Of a DNA stretch of 64,000 bases, positions 48,495 to 59,400 are shown piece after piece; the stretch's first letter is position 1, and each line of letters opens with the position of its first letter. The notes beneath the pieces are model-generated. The model was not told the DNA's origin. It did not search any database and worked only from the letters and a program-made list of their open reading frames with translations. This stretch comes from Gibbula magus (lineage: Eukaryota; Mollusca; Gastropoda; Trochida; Trochidae), in contig OW388293.1 in NCBI GenBank assembly GCA_936450465.1, forward strand, positions 22,531,860 to 22,595,859, in the 5' to 3' direction. The translations under genes were made by a program, and so were the position numbers.

Positions 48495-48900
48495 TCAAGA
48501 ACTGACTTTGGTTAACAGCAAGGGTTGAAATGGATCCCCAGGATCTACTAGGACCAAAATTGTAATACTGTGTAATCCCTTGTAGTTGAAGTGGAAGGAC
48601 CCAGCACTGGGTAGCTTCTTCATGGCAACACGTTTTCCACCCAAAACTCTCAAGCAGTTGTGGTAGTTCCACCTCGAACTGAAACCTTGAGCCACTTCCT
48701 TCCACTGCTGTTGGGTTCTGGGACATCAAAGTAGTTCCGCCTTGAGCACGTCAGTGATGTCTTTGCAAACCTCGGGTAGGAACTTGCAGATACTACTGTA
48801 TTGCAGACTTATGTAGCTATCACCAGTAGCAAGGACGCGAAGTGTTGTTGCTGGTTTTAACCGAACCTGAAGTGGTACTCTCACGAAAGTATTTTTCTTC
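48495..48900 (-). pseudogene. PIF/Harbinger transposase relic (HARBI1-like)
   Basis: A single minus-strand frame with one internal stop reads VPLQVRLKPATTLRVLATGD, SYISLQYSSICKFLPEVCKD, WKEVAQGFSSRWNYHNCL, LGGKRVAMKKLPSAGS, FNYKGLHSITILVLVDP. This is the order of conserved blocks in PIF/Harbinger DDE transposases (TL.FLATG.SY..L; W...A..F...WNFPNCLGAIDGKH; FNYKG..S..LLALVD). The first catalytic Asp (in IDGKH) is replaced by Gly; the second (LVD) is kept. Downstream blocks are lost. Not the domesticated host gene. Confidence 0.78.
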
Positions 48901-49250
48901 TCCATGAAGGGCGTTTACTTATCAACCATTTCTTGGAAGACCTCTAGGGAATTACACCCATTGGGAAGTTATTTCCGTTGTGGATTAACCTATCTCAGGA
49001 TAATCTCTGTACATTGTGAGGTAACTGCAATTCTTGTAATAACCTTTCCAGCAGATTTCACGCCGAATTTTAAGGTTTTACTATGACTAGAGGTTTTACC
49101 AACCGTCGAAAGTTAACCTCATAGCAGGTTAATTTTCAACAATAAGTAAGACCTCAAGTTTTACAATCTAGTTGTAAGACCTAAATCCAAATAACGTCAA
49201 TCTCCTGTTCAGTTTTGTACTAAAAAATGTTTAAGTTTAAATTTTGCATA
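48901..49250. other. Flank of the Harbinger relic, no clear feature
   Basis: May hold decayed N-terminal transposase sequence on the minus strand, but frames are too broken to support it. Confidence 0.3.
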
Positions 49251-49254
49251 ATTG

Positions 49255-49312
49255 ATATTGCGGGAATCTAACCCGTTTTTTAGCCCAAGACTACCCCACT
49301 AGACCACAGAGG
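49255..49312 (-). mobile_element. tRNA-like SINE or tRNA pseudogene
   Basis: On the minus strand: CCTCTGTGGTCTAGTGGGGT (A-box-like) and CGGGTTAGATTCCCGC (T-arm and B-box-like, with a C-to-A change in TTCGA). The spacing is too short for a full cloverleaf and the anticodon arm is not paired. Confidence 0.45.
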
Positions 49313-49479
49313 ATTGGTGATCATGAGAAGATGAGCAGAAACAAAAACTAATTGACTCGAGAGGAAACCCCAAATTATTTTGAAAATTGTTAAAACAGGG
49401 GAAACAAGCACAAAAACCAGATGGAATTGAAACTGAAAAGTGGTCAAATCATTTTTCCTCTCTCTTCCAAACTGAAAAT

Positions 49480-51600
49480 CCCTCTACTATACCTCCAATA
49501 TAAGATGAAGATGACAATGACAATCAAGCAGAATTAAACCAACCAATCAAACCTCAAGAAGTTGATCAACATGTAAGAAAACTGGCAAATAGTAAATCAC
49601 CTGGACCTGATGAAGTTGTCTCTGAATATTTAAACACACCTCAGCTATTATTTTGCCCACAAAGACTGCACTTTTTAATCAGATATTTGACAGTGGGATA
49701 CTGCTTGGGATAGAAGTATTATATGTCCTATTTTCAAATCTGGAGATAATAATGATGTTAATAACTACAGGGGAATTTCACTAATTGATACTATGTGGAC
49801 AATATTTACTTCTATATTGAACTGGAGACTTACGACTTTTTGTGAAGTTCATTGATGAGCTACAAGCAGGATTCAGAACAAATTAATCAACAATAGACGA
49901 TATATTCAGTCTGCAAGCAATGATACAGAAATATACAGGAACAAGAGAGATTTTACTGCTTCTTTGTGGACTTCTCAAAGGCATTTGACACCATAAGGCA
50001 TGACATTCTATTACAAAGCTTAAAAGATGTTGGGATTAAGGGCAAATTTTTAAAAGTGCTTTCATCTATGTATTCAAGTTTGTGTTCATATGTGAAGGGT
50101 TCCAACGGATTAACTGATTATTCTAGCTTTAATATTGGCACCCGCCAGGGCTGCATATTAAGCCCACAGCTATTTATCATATTCATCAATAAGCTTTTAA
50201 AGAAACTGGAAGATGTTGGAGGAGAAGGTGTTTTTATCTCACAATATTTTAAAAATGTTTTTGCCATAATGTTTGCAGATGATGTGTCATCTGTAGCTTA
50301 TTCAGCTGTTCAACTCCAAAAGAAAATAGATACTCTTGAATTATTTTGCTCTGAAACTGGAATGAAAGTAAACCTGAAGAAAACAAAAGTGATGGTATTT
50401 AGAAATGGTGGACCCCTAATAAGTTATGAAAAGTGGACTTACAATGGTGGAAATATTGATGGTGTACCCTTCTACAGATATTTAGGTATTATGTTTACAC
50501 CCAAACTGGTATGGACACAAGCTCAAACTTGCTTAGCTTCAAAGAGTTCCAAAGCAATAATGACAATAAATAGATATCAGAGGGCCCTTGGTGATATCAA
50601 TTGTAAAGATTTATTTAAAATATTTGACTGTATTGTTACTCCGATCCTGTGCTATGGATCAGAAATCTGGGGAGTTAGATATAGAACATAATTGAAGATG
50701 TTCAAGTGAAAATGTGCAAATCTTTTCTCAAAGTGTCAAAAAATACTTGTAATGCAATGGTGCTTGGTGAATGTGACAGAGCTCCACTGCAGCTTACATA
50801 TATGACAAGAGCTGTCAGGTTCTGGTGTAGGCTGATACAGTTAGCCCCTGATAGACTGGCCAATCAGTGCTTCAAGATGCTCACAGCCCTAGATGATATT
50901 GGACGCACCTCTTGGGCTACCCACATGAAACATATTTTATTTAGATTTGGATTTGGATATGTATGGATAACCCAGGATGTGGGAGACAAACTTATTTTCT
51001 TATCAATGTTTAAGCAGAGACTTTTTGACAACCTACAGCAAACTTGGATTGAATATATAAATAACCTATCAGACTCTTATTCATATAAACAATATAAATC
51101 CCTACTGACTGTTGAATGTTGTCTCAACTCTTCACTCCCATCTCACTTTAAAAGGATCTTATCACGCTTCAGATGTAGTAACTTTAAAATTGCCATCAAC
51201 ACTGGAAGACACCAAGCTACACCATATGAAAAAAGACTCTGCCCTCTCTGTTTATAAAAAAAACAAGCAATTTATTGGAAATGAATATCATGTTCTTTTA
51301 ATATGTGAAGCCGACAGTTTGTTCCGTAATACACTAATTGGTAAACACATTAAATCTAACTGTCAAAATGTTTTTATTTCCCTTATTTCATCTAAAAATT
51401 ATGATGTGTTACATACAGTTTCAATATTTCTATTTAAAGCTCATCAACTAAGGCAAAACATTATTTTATTTGTTTGTATATCACCTGTTTAACTATATAA
51501 ATAAGCAAAATGCGCAGCATTGTACACCCTGAATTTTCTGTATTTTGGGCCAAATGCCTTATACTGAATAAATGTGTCTGTCTGTCTGTCTGTTTGTTGG
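49480..51600 (+). mobile_element. LINE with reverse transcriptase, frameshifted
   Basis: Plus-strand LINE fragment. The RT start is in broken frames (ANSKSPGPDEVVSEYL, IICPIFKSGDNNDVNNYRGI, about 49570-49790). Then comes a 241-codon frame (49966-50691) with DFSKAFDTIRHDIL, GTRQGCILSPQLF, an intact FADDVSS catalytic box and MKVNLKKTKVMVF, then a C-terminal frame (50706-51257) ending in CPLCL. It ends at about 51600 with a (TGTC)n tail. The endonuclease is missing and there are at least three frame breaks, so it is inactive as it stands. Confidence 0.82.
51575..51600 (+). repeat. (TGTC)n tract, LINE 3' tail
   Basis: Short TGTC repeat directly after AATAAATG at the end of the plus-strand LINE. 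Confidence 0.75.
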
Positions 51601-51849
51601 TATCTTTTCTGCTCCGTTCCCAAAATTGAGATATTTTTATGTGCGCCTCAAACTTATATCAAGAGGGCTTGAAACATTTACACGATTGCTTTCATCTTTG
51701 TATTTAAAACGCATGGCGGTATGTACAATCGGTTTTAATTTTCATTTCCAGCCACCCTCAGGTTTTTTAAATGTCTACCAAAACCACACCCTCGTGCTTT
51801 CTCCCTAACTTCAATAATGGCGATATCTTGTGTGTTGTTCTTAAAGGAT

Positions 51850-51959
51850 AAAACACGTTTTTAGGTTTTGGTTGAAAATAGAAACCCGCCTAGGAAGGAT
51901 CAGGGTGTTTCCAACTAGGAGGGTTTCTATTATGAACCAAAACCTGAAAACGTGTTTTA
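51850..51959 (+). repeat. Hairpin element
   Basis: Arms AAAACACGTTTTTAGGTTTTG and CAAAACCTGAAAACGTGTTTT with the second paired block ATAGAAACCC / GGGTTTCTAT. Short foldback MITE-like structure. Confidence 0.75.
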
Positions 51960-51964
51960 TATGT

Positions 51965-53040
51965 CCACAGCACCAATACTTGATGAAAATAATGAGTGAA
52001 AGAGCAACATTGATGTGAACTTATTATATAGCGAATTAGCGCGCCCTTGAAGTTTTTCTTAGAGCAGAACATTGAGGAGGAGTTTTTTTTATAATTCCAA
52101 AACTGTTAAATGTTAACATTTACATTTTAAAGCTATTAATTTCCCACTCCTGCGTTAAAAAAGTTCTATGTCTCCCCCATTAGCGTTATATTGAAGCGGC
52201 AAGATGCGTCTATACAAATAGAGTAATTTGCACAGCGCCGGTACTAAGGCCGAAAGTTTTCATGCACATCACTTAGTGAAATTTTAAATTTGTATGATTT
52301 TCGGGAATAATTGTTGAAAAATGAGTTGTAAAAGAAAATGTTAAGGATCAACATGAATTACCCAGGTTGTCATGCATGAGGAACTCCCCGAAGGAACCTA
52401 AATGGTAATGAGAAAATAAACTCAGAGGTTTATCAATTGTGTTCACTCTGTGAAAGTAGAGGATGAAGTGAATAAGATTTGGGAAGGGCTTCATACTTCC
52501 AATATGGGCAGTACCGTACACCAAGCATGATTAAAAAGGGCCAAGATCTTGACAAGCATGTGCATTTGCGCATACTGCATACCAAACCGCAACTTCAGCG
52601 GACCATAGTTGCAATAAATGCGTGTACAGAACGCAACAACATCGTGATTATGTGGGAATAACGTGTACAGTGCAGGGTAAATGCGTGACACTTTGCGTGC
52701 AGCATATAATAAGGTGTGCGCGAATAACGCGCAAAAGGGTGTGTGCGCATTGCTCGGAAAAATGACTAAACAAATTTCATAAAAATATGTTTCGCTCATT
52801 GGTACGCACTGAGGTCTGGAAATGCTGATGGAAAATTCGTGCAAGTGTTATCTTACATTTGTATCAAGGCATGTTTGTACCGTATTTAAGTCTATACTGA
52901 TTGTATAAATGATTTTTGCTTGTGGAATTCTAGTAATAATTCAAAAATATTTGAATAGATAAATGTTTGGATTAAGGTATACATGCACCTTTTTTAGGTT
53001 TCTACCTGTCTTCTACATGCAGTTTTAACCCTTGATTTCT
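51965..53040. other. Stretch without recognised features
   Basis: Minus frame 52491-52844 (117 codons) has no motif or splice context I trust. 52860-52985 is the second copy of the repeat at 47340-47450. Confidence 0.35.
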
Positions 53041-53112
53041 TTTCAGAAAATCTCAAAAGGCTAAATTTAAAGGATCTTTCCTGATCAACATTTTGCAAGG
53101 TAACCTCTTCAG

Positions 53113-53453
53113 AAGTGTTATCCATTTCCAAAAGTTTCCAATGTCCAAACAACCTATATTTCCTACTTGTCAACAGAAGCAGACGTGCAAAGCTTTCATT
53201 TGACATAGAAACAAAGAAAGCGGAAGTGATTGAATGCTGGGAAACGGATCTCGGTAGCATTCAACTTTTCACAGGTCCCTGCATCAACAACCAGTCAGGA
53301 GGTTGTCTGTACAAATTAATAGTATTTCCGGAACTTGAAATTGTTTACTATAGAGAGAATTGTCAAAACAATGTACCACAAAGAAAAGAAATCATTGTCA
53401 AGACAAATGGGCAAGAAGTAGAAGTGACAATAAATAATAACCTTTGTAACTGA
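53113..53453 (+). CDS. Possible terminal exon of an unknown gene with cysteine-rich domain
   Basis: A CCTCTTCAG acceptor is followed by an open frame to a TGA. It reads KSFQCPNNLYFLLVNRSRRA, KLSFDIETKKAEVIECWETD, GPCINNQSGGCLYKLIVF and ends NNNLCN. Six cysteines and alternating polar/hydrophobic strands suggest a small beta-rich extracellular domain. I do not recognise the family and found no partner exons; it may also be a relic. Confidence 0.35.
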
Positions 53454-53519
53454 TTGTCATTCAATATTTTAAATATTCTCATAAAATGCCTTTTTATTTT
53501 ATGTGCCATTAGGTATATT

Positions 53520-53720
53520 GATTGGGGTCACATTATATCAAAAGTTATAAATAGAGTTATGTTATCAAGAAGTACTCCCTGTTTCTCAAAATTATCAATT
53601 TAAAGCAAGTTATTGCATTATAGTGACACTAAAATGGTGAAAGTTGCTATCTATGACCGATAACCGGACAATGGGTGCGCGTCAAATGGCCAAACGTAAT
53701 TTTGTTAAATTAATATATAG
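53520..53720 (-). repeat. Second arm of the distant inverted repeat (partner 48235-48470)
   Basis: Reverse-complement similarity over about 200 bp, including CCGGACAATGGGTGCGCGTCAA and AAGAAGTACTCCC. About 5 kb separates the arms, which enclose the Harbinger relic and the LINE. Confidence 0.6.
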
Positions 53721-54096
53721 CAACAACAAAAAGATGCGGGCTTGTAATCTTAAACACTACTGTGCATATATATTGGATGTGTGTTTTGTAAAAGGCTGTT
53801 GATCGGTTTTCATTAGAAACAAGTAATTAAAATATATACTTGGTGATAGGGTATGAATATGCAAGCTCAGTGAACTTATTTGAACTTATACCAGCTCCTG
53901 TGGTCTTTCAGCACGTATGACAGCCACATACAAAACTATGAGAAATACTCAATGACTCTTTAAGATAACGCCCAATGAGCTTACATAAATACTTCAAACT
54001 GCAAGAAGCTTGTTATTTCAATTCTATACAATCCCTCAACGCAAATTATGCATGTGTTTTGTTTTGTTTAATTTAATATTTGTAAATAGAGAGAGG

Positions 54097-54217
54097 ATAT
54101 CTGTCTTTTCTTGATAAATACCATGTTTATTTAGTGAGGTAGAAATGTAGAAATACATTAACTTTTCTACCTCACGAGACGAGATAAACATGGTATTTGT
54201 CAAAGAAAAACAGATAT
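54097..54217 (+). repeat. Hairpin with about 50-bp arms
   Basis: ATATCTGTCTTTTCTTGATA, AATACCATGTTTAT and GTGAGGTAGAAA pair with TTTCTACCTCAC, ATAAACATGGTATTT and CAGATAT. A few mismatches; no coding. Confidence 0.8.
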
Positions 54218-54540
54218 TCTTTTTATTATATATCATTATTTCTGTGTTTTATGTTGACATGGGGTGATTTCAATGGTAAACGCCAACTGACAACATGATG
54301 TCATAATATCGTCCCGATGACGTCACGCGAGTGGCGATAAAGTTTATCGTCACTCAGTAGCTTGATAGAGGGTGTATTTCACTGATAGAATAAATAACAA
54401 TAATAAAAGGAGGTGTTTTGTAATCGACGGTAGTAGAACAGTGATAAGAGAAGTTCAAAATATAGCAAGGCAGAATAACAAAGGAAGATAGCGGAACAAC
54501 GTCACTTGTGAAATATAAGTTCTTTGTTCTTTCAGCTACC

Positions 54541-54934
54541 ATGGTGGCAAAACAGCCTGTTTTCTCGGGAAGACAAGTGTCTTCATTTGTTTCATAAAAG
54601 GACAGCTACGTACCATATCCCCTGGCATTGAAATCGATGTAGTTGTCCCAGTGCCTAGCTATCTTCCATCTACGGTGGTTCAGGGACTCGCTGTTGACAG
54701 ATTCTTCACACGCGTTGTTCTTGTGTATGATGACAAAGTTACTTTTGCTGTTCTAAATTATGCTAACATGTCTCTTTCTACTCTAAAGACATGGAAGGTT
54801 TTAACCCGTACGGTTACACGAGACGAGGCAGTGTTTATGTTTCACAGCAAATTTTTTAATAGTCTCCTTTCATATTGCACAGAAGCTGATTTAATGTCGG
54901 GTTCATGTGCATCTAAAATAAAGCATAGATGGTG
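54541..54934 (+). CDS. Possible terminal exon of an unknown gene
   Basis: A TTGTTCTTTCAG acceptor opens a frame that stays open to TGA at about 54934. It includes GQLRTISPGIEIDVVVPVPS, QGLAVDRFFTRVVLVYDDKV and WKVLTRTVTRDEAVFMFHSK. About 130 codons with varied composition in AT-rich surroundings make it a credible coding exon. No family recognised and no upstream exons found. Confidence 0.35.
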
Positions 54935-54939
54935 ATTGC

Positions 54940-56020
54940 TATAATACGGTGACCACACAATTTAATGATATCTATCTTATCATTATTAGTATCGTTATTA
55001 TCAATGTTTAATCAAAGAGTAACACTGTTGATAAGGGATAACAATGTCCGTCAACTGTGTGTATGCCTTTATACTCGCTCATTCGGACCACATGTGAATT
55101 TTTCTTTCTAATAAACACAATGAAACTGTGGGCATTTTCTTTAACAGGATGCATGGAGTTGCTTTTGATTTTATATTGAAATTGAATACATGTATTTACA
55201 TTCAAACAAAGTGGATGACCACATTATGAAGGTCACAACCCAGACAAAACTCCAATAAACAAGCTAAATGTGACTACTGTTGTATAAATTAACAAAAAAA
55301 GTAAATTTAAATTGTGATTCTTTATTCATGTTAGAAAACCAAGAATACAATATTCTTTATTGTGACTACAAGACGTTTCGGATTATATAATACTTCATTT
55401 TCCAAAATCATTCTGAAAAAGCCTAATCATCACATTTGTGTTTGAGGAAACATACTTAAAGGTGTCATTCCCTGATGAATGAAATTGTGGATACTTGTTG
55501 ACGATGTTGACCCACACATTCAAACTCAATCTCATTTAGAGCAGATAGAACGTAACACTCGAACCTCGCTGATCTGAGTACTACACCTTAGTGGTCATGC
55601 CAGGTGTCCTTTTACTACAACCAATCAGCGACGAAGCTGGAAAGCCATCGGACCAACTTGAGTCGGCAAACGCCACATATATACAATGCGATATCTAAGA
55701 AGGCTTCTGATTGGCTTACTTCATTGAAGGTGAAATGATAACGAAAAATGACCTCTGGTGGGTCGATGATCAGATCGACAAACGAGATACGGGTGGCGTT
55801 TGATCTGATTTAAATGAGATTGATTCAAAGTCACCGTTACCTCGCAGCAGTATTTTGCTCTGACAAATGGTGGTCTTTATTGAAGTATTGGTTGTTTACA
55901 GTGATCAGTGCTGATTGGTTAGAGCAAGGACGCGTTGCGTTTGGATTTTAGTAAGAGAACCGGTTTTTGGTTCACACTTTCCGGATTTCTTCAAACGGAA
56001 ACTGAGGAGTGGAAAACCAT
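54940..56020. other. 3' flank of gene C, no recognised gene
   Basis: Lies downstream of gene C. Slightly less AT-rich around 55480-55960, with no frame or repeat I can name. Confidence 0.35.
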
Positions 56021-56026
56021 ATAGGC

Positions 56027-56032
56027 TTTATT
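56027..56032 (-). promoter_or_regulatory. Candidate poly(A) signal of gene C
   Basis: AATAAA on the minus strand about 310 nt after the gene C stop codon. Candidate only. Confidence 0.3.
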
Positions 56033-56340
56033 GGAGTGGTGATTAGATAGTAAGGGTGGTTTGGTTATACAAGGACTGTGTTTTAACGGGATATTCAGGT
56101 TGTGAAAAGTATTCATAAAATATAGGTTGTAAACAGTGTCAGTTTCAGTAGCATAGTGAATAAAAAATAACTTGTTATAAAGCACTGTATGAGCAATAAT
56201 TAAGCCATTTACTGATTTGGTATGATTGAATGCCTTCTTTGTTATCAGAATTCTTGATTTCTGTTAAATATACATTGTAAAAATATTAATCAGACGGTGG
56301 ATACATTCATATTCATATTCATGTCGATATCAATATTGTA

Positions 56341-56434
56341 TCACAATGCCGTAGATATTGTCATATCTGAAACTCCAGATTTCAATTCCATATCCGATTT
56401 CTCAGTTGATTTCTCAGTTGATTTGCCGCCAGAC
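56341..56434 (-). CDS. Gene C exon 10 (C-terminal tail and stop)
   Basis: TTGTTTCAG acceptor, then 94 nt that complete the exon 9 Arg codon and read [19 protein letters not shown], ending MTISTAL-stop. STEK is doubled by a 12-nt tandem repeat. The phase fit and clear acceptor support it; no homology check was possible. Confidence 0.6.
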
Positions 56435-59400
56435 CTGAAACAATAGAATAACCTAGATTAGCCTTTTGTCCATCCTTGCCTTATATTTTAAGGTTTATTT
56501 CAACTTAAAGTATATATTAACTTTAGTTTACCTTATATGGTAGCCATACCACATTTTCCTCCTCCTCCTGCTGTATGTACTTTGTCCAAAATGTGTACAA
56601 TTGTTTACCATGTTCTTCCCAATAATTCTGGCTCATTTACATCTTTCCAGGATGTCCTTTTTATGACGTTTTCATGAAAATCTCGCTTTTTTACTGAATT
56701 GAATGTTGGTTGTTGGTAGCACTTATGCTACCATGCTATGGTAGTTCCGAAGTTACGATCCTAATCTGTTATTAAATTTTTACAACCACTTGACTGCTCC
56801 AATGAGGACATGTATTTCTGGAAACTATTACATTCTGGTAAGCATGAAATATGGGGTGTTGACACTTTTGTTAATACCTCCGTTTTAGCCCTTTAAAGGG
56901 GCAGTAGCACGTTTTTTTAAGCTCAAATAAGTTGATGAAATGTATTTGAAAAATAATTTCACCAATAGTAAAAGATCCTTCTCTCTTCAGAAAATAAAGT
57001 TTAAAATGAGTGTACATGATTCGGTAAAGCCATGGGAATCGTTTTTGTAATACAAAAAATAAATTGTGTTCACAATAAAATGGCCGCCATGCAATTTTTG
57101 CTTTATACGAAACATAGTTGTTACCACTACAGATAATTGGTTTGTGTAATAAGATGTTTTACCCACTAAAGTTAATTTAAATGACATAAAATATCATTAT
57201 AAATGGGAAATTTGAACAAATAAATTTTGCAAAAAACGTGCTACTGATCCTTTAACATACTGGACAAACTAATTTAGGGATATTTGATCTATTACGATTA
57301 TTATTTCATTATAGTCTCAATTAAAAAAGACATCAGTATTTATAATTTCAAATTTCATTATGTCCCTAACTATTTTATTTCCAGATTTTGTTACAAAACC
57401 TAGTCTCCTATAATATAACCTAAATGAGTGCTCAAATTATAGCATACATTGCATTTGGCCAACTTCGAAGGAAAAGATTAATATGTATACAGAACATCAG
57501 TGTTAAACCAATATGGTATAAAAGTTCTACAGTAGACAAATCCGTTGAATATTAAAAGAACATGTGACTGAGTTTGAATGATACAAAACAAATAGTCCGC
57601 ATTCCTTTCAAAACATAATAGTTGAATAACACCAATATACACCGACAATTCGATGACGTAAGACGACGGATGGCTTTGAGTGTAATCTGCTGGTATTCAT
57701 GTAGGATACATTGTTACAATTGTTTGATGAAATTGGTACAGTCACAAAACCTGCTGTCATCGATGAACATATTCACGCTATCAATCCCCCTTTTGCTAAC
57801 GACGAAATCTCCTTAACTATACTGGTTTAAACATATTTTTATCCATTGTAATAAATTGGGATTGGTGAACAATCTGTGTAGCTTATCTCAGACCTCTCCC
57901 CAAGCCATATTGTCTTAGTCGCAAGTAGTGTCAAGCTAGTCTCATAACAGGGATAGCACTGAATATTTATACTGATGTATACGCACCTCCTGAAGTCCTT
58001 GGCATCCTCGATAGTCTCTGGCAGCTTCTTTCCGAGTGTTTCAGGCAGATAGAGGGAGAATACACCAGCGGCTATTGAGGCAGCTCCGAACACGATCAGA
58101 GGAAGTGCCACCTTCAGGTCTCCACCTACTATCACTCCCTGTTAAATACAAGATGGAAACTATGAGGTCCATTTATCTGAATTTAGTGACATTTTCTAAG
58201 ATTTCTAAAATCACAATAGAAAAACAAATTCACACTCTCATGTCATGTATGAATTGATGCCAAGTGGTGACTTAACCCTAAATACAATATACAGTAAATC
58301 ACAAATCTAAGTAGTTATTGAAACACAAGTAGATCACTTAATCATTCCTACCAAATCGGCAATATAAGGGGAAACCATCCCTCCAATTCTTGCACAGAAT
58401 GAGCTGCTTCCAACCCCCGAGTTCCTCACAATAGTAGGAAACAACTCCGAGGAATGGATGTAGATGATAGCAAATGCTCCAGATATCCCAAACTTTCCAA
58501 CCATTGACAGGAGAACAGTCACCCAATCTAGATCTGAAAATAAACAAATAAAACATTTTAAAAATTTGACAAAGAATTTCCTGGCTGGCTAAAAACGAAG
58601 GCATCATGTAGTCTGTGATACTGTTGACCGCTTTCCTTTAATTGAGGAAGCATTGGGCAGGTTTTGTTAATGGATTGATAACCTGCTTGATTACTGATAG
58701 TTTCAAACTTCTCATCACTGAACCTCTCGTTGTGACACCCGTGTCATCTTTAGTTAAGTAGATGGTATCTAAAATTTAACTGCTAGTGAATGTTGTAAAC
58801 GGTGTAATGCCGAAAATAACAGCTATTGTGGGAGTATCATAACGTTATAATAACCCTAAACATATTGAACGTGAGTTACTCTACCTAGTTTACAATGCAC
58901 AACTCTATACAGAACCCATGAACCCAGACGGTACATGACAAAATAAAAGTGATTTTGTGCAGTTCTGTCGCCATGTTGGATTTTTTTTGGATTACGTGAA
59001 ATGAAAACACTATTTATTGTACCTAATTATGCAACTGTTCAACTAAAGTCATACACTGAAAGAGTATTCACATGGTAACACATAACATGCCATTAAACTA
59101 ATAAACACTTTGCTGTTATGCTGTTGCGAAGTTTTGGCCACTCGCAGCGCCGATGAATGGCTTCAGTTCATATTGTTTTACTTTTCAACAAATGTATGCT
59201 TGTGTTCATGCAAGTTGTTAAATAAAAATTCATCAAAATATTACCTTTATTCATATCTTTCAATTTGACTGTGTTTTAATCATGTATTAATAACATAAAT
59301 GTGTAAACAGGAAGATCCTCTCGAATTTCGTTTCCAAAAAAAAAACAATATACCCCAATAGAACCCTCATTTTAATGTGAAATTGCAGACTGAAGTAATG

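Noticed and set aside
48235..48729. 164-codon minus-strand frame overlapping the Harbinger relic
   Set aside because: A shifted frame over the transposase blocks; the conserved HARBI1-like residues are in the other frame.
49255..49312. Functional tRNA gene
   Set aside because: A- and B-box-like motifs are present, but the spacing is short, the anticodon arm does not pair and the B box is mutated.
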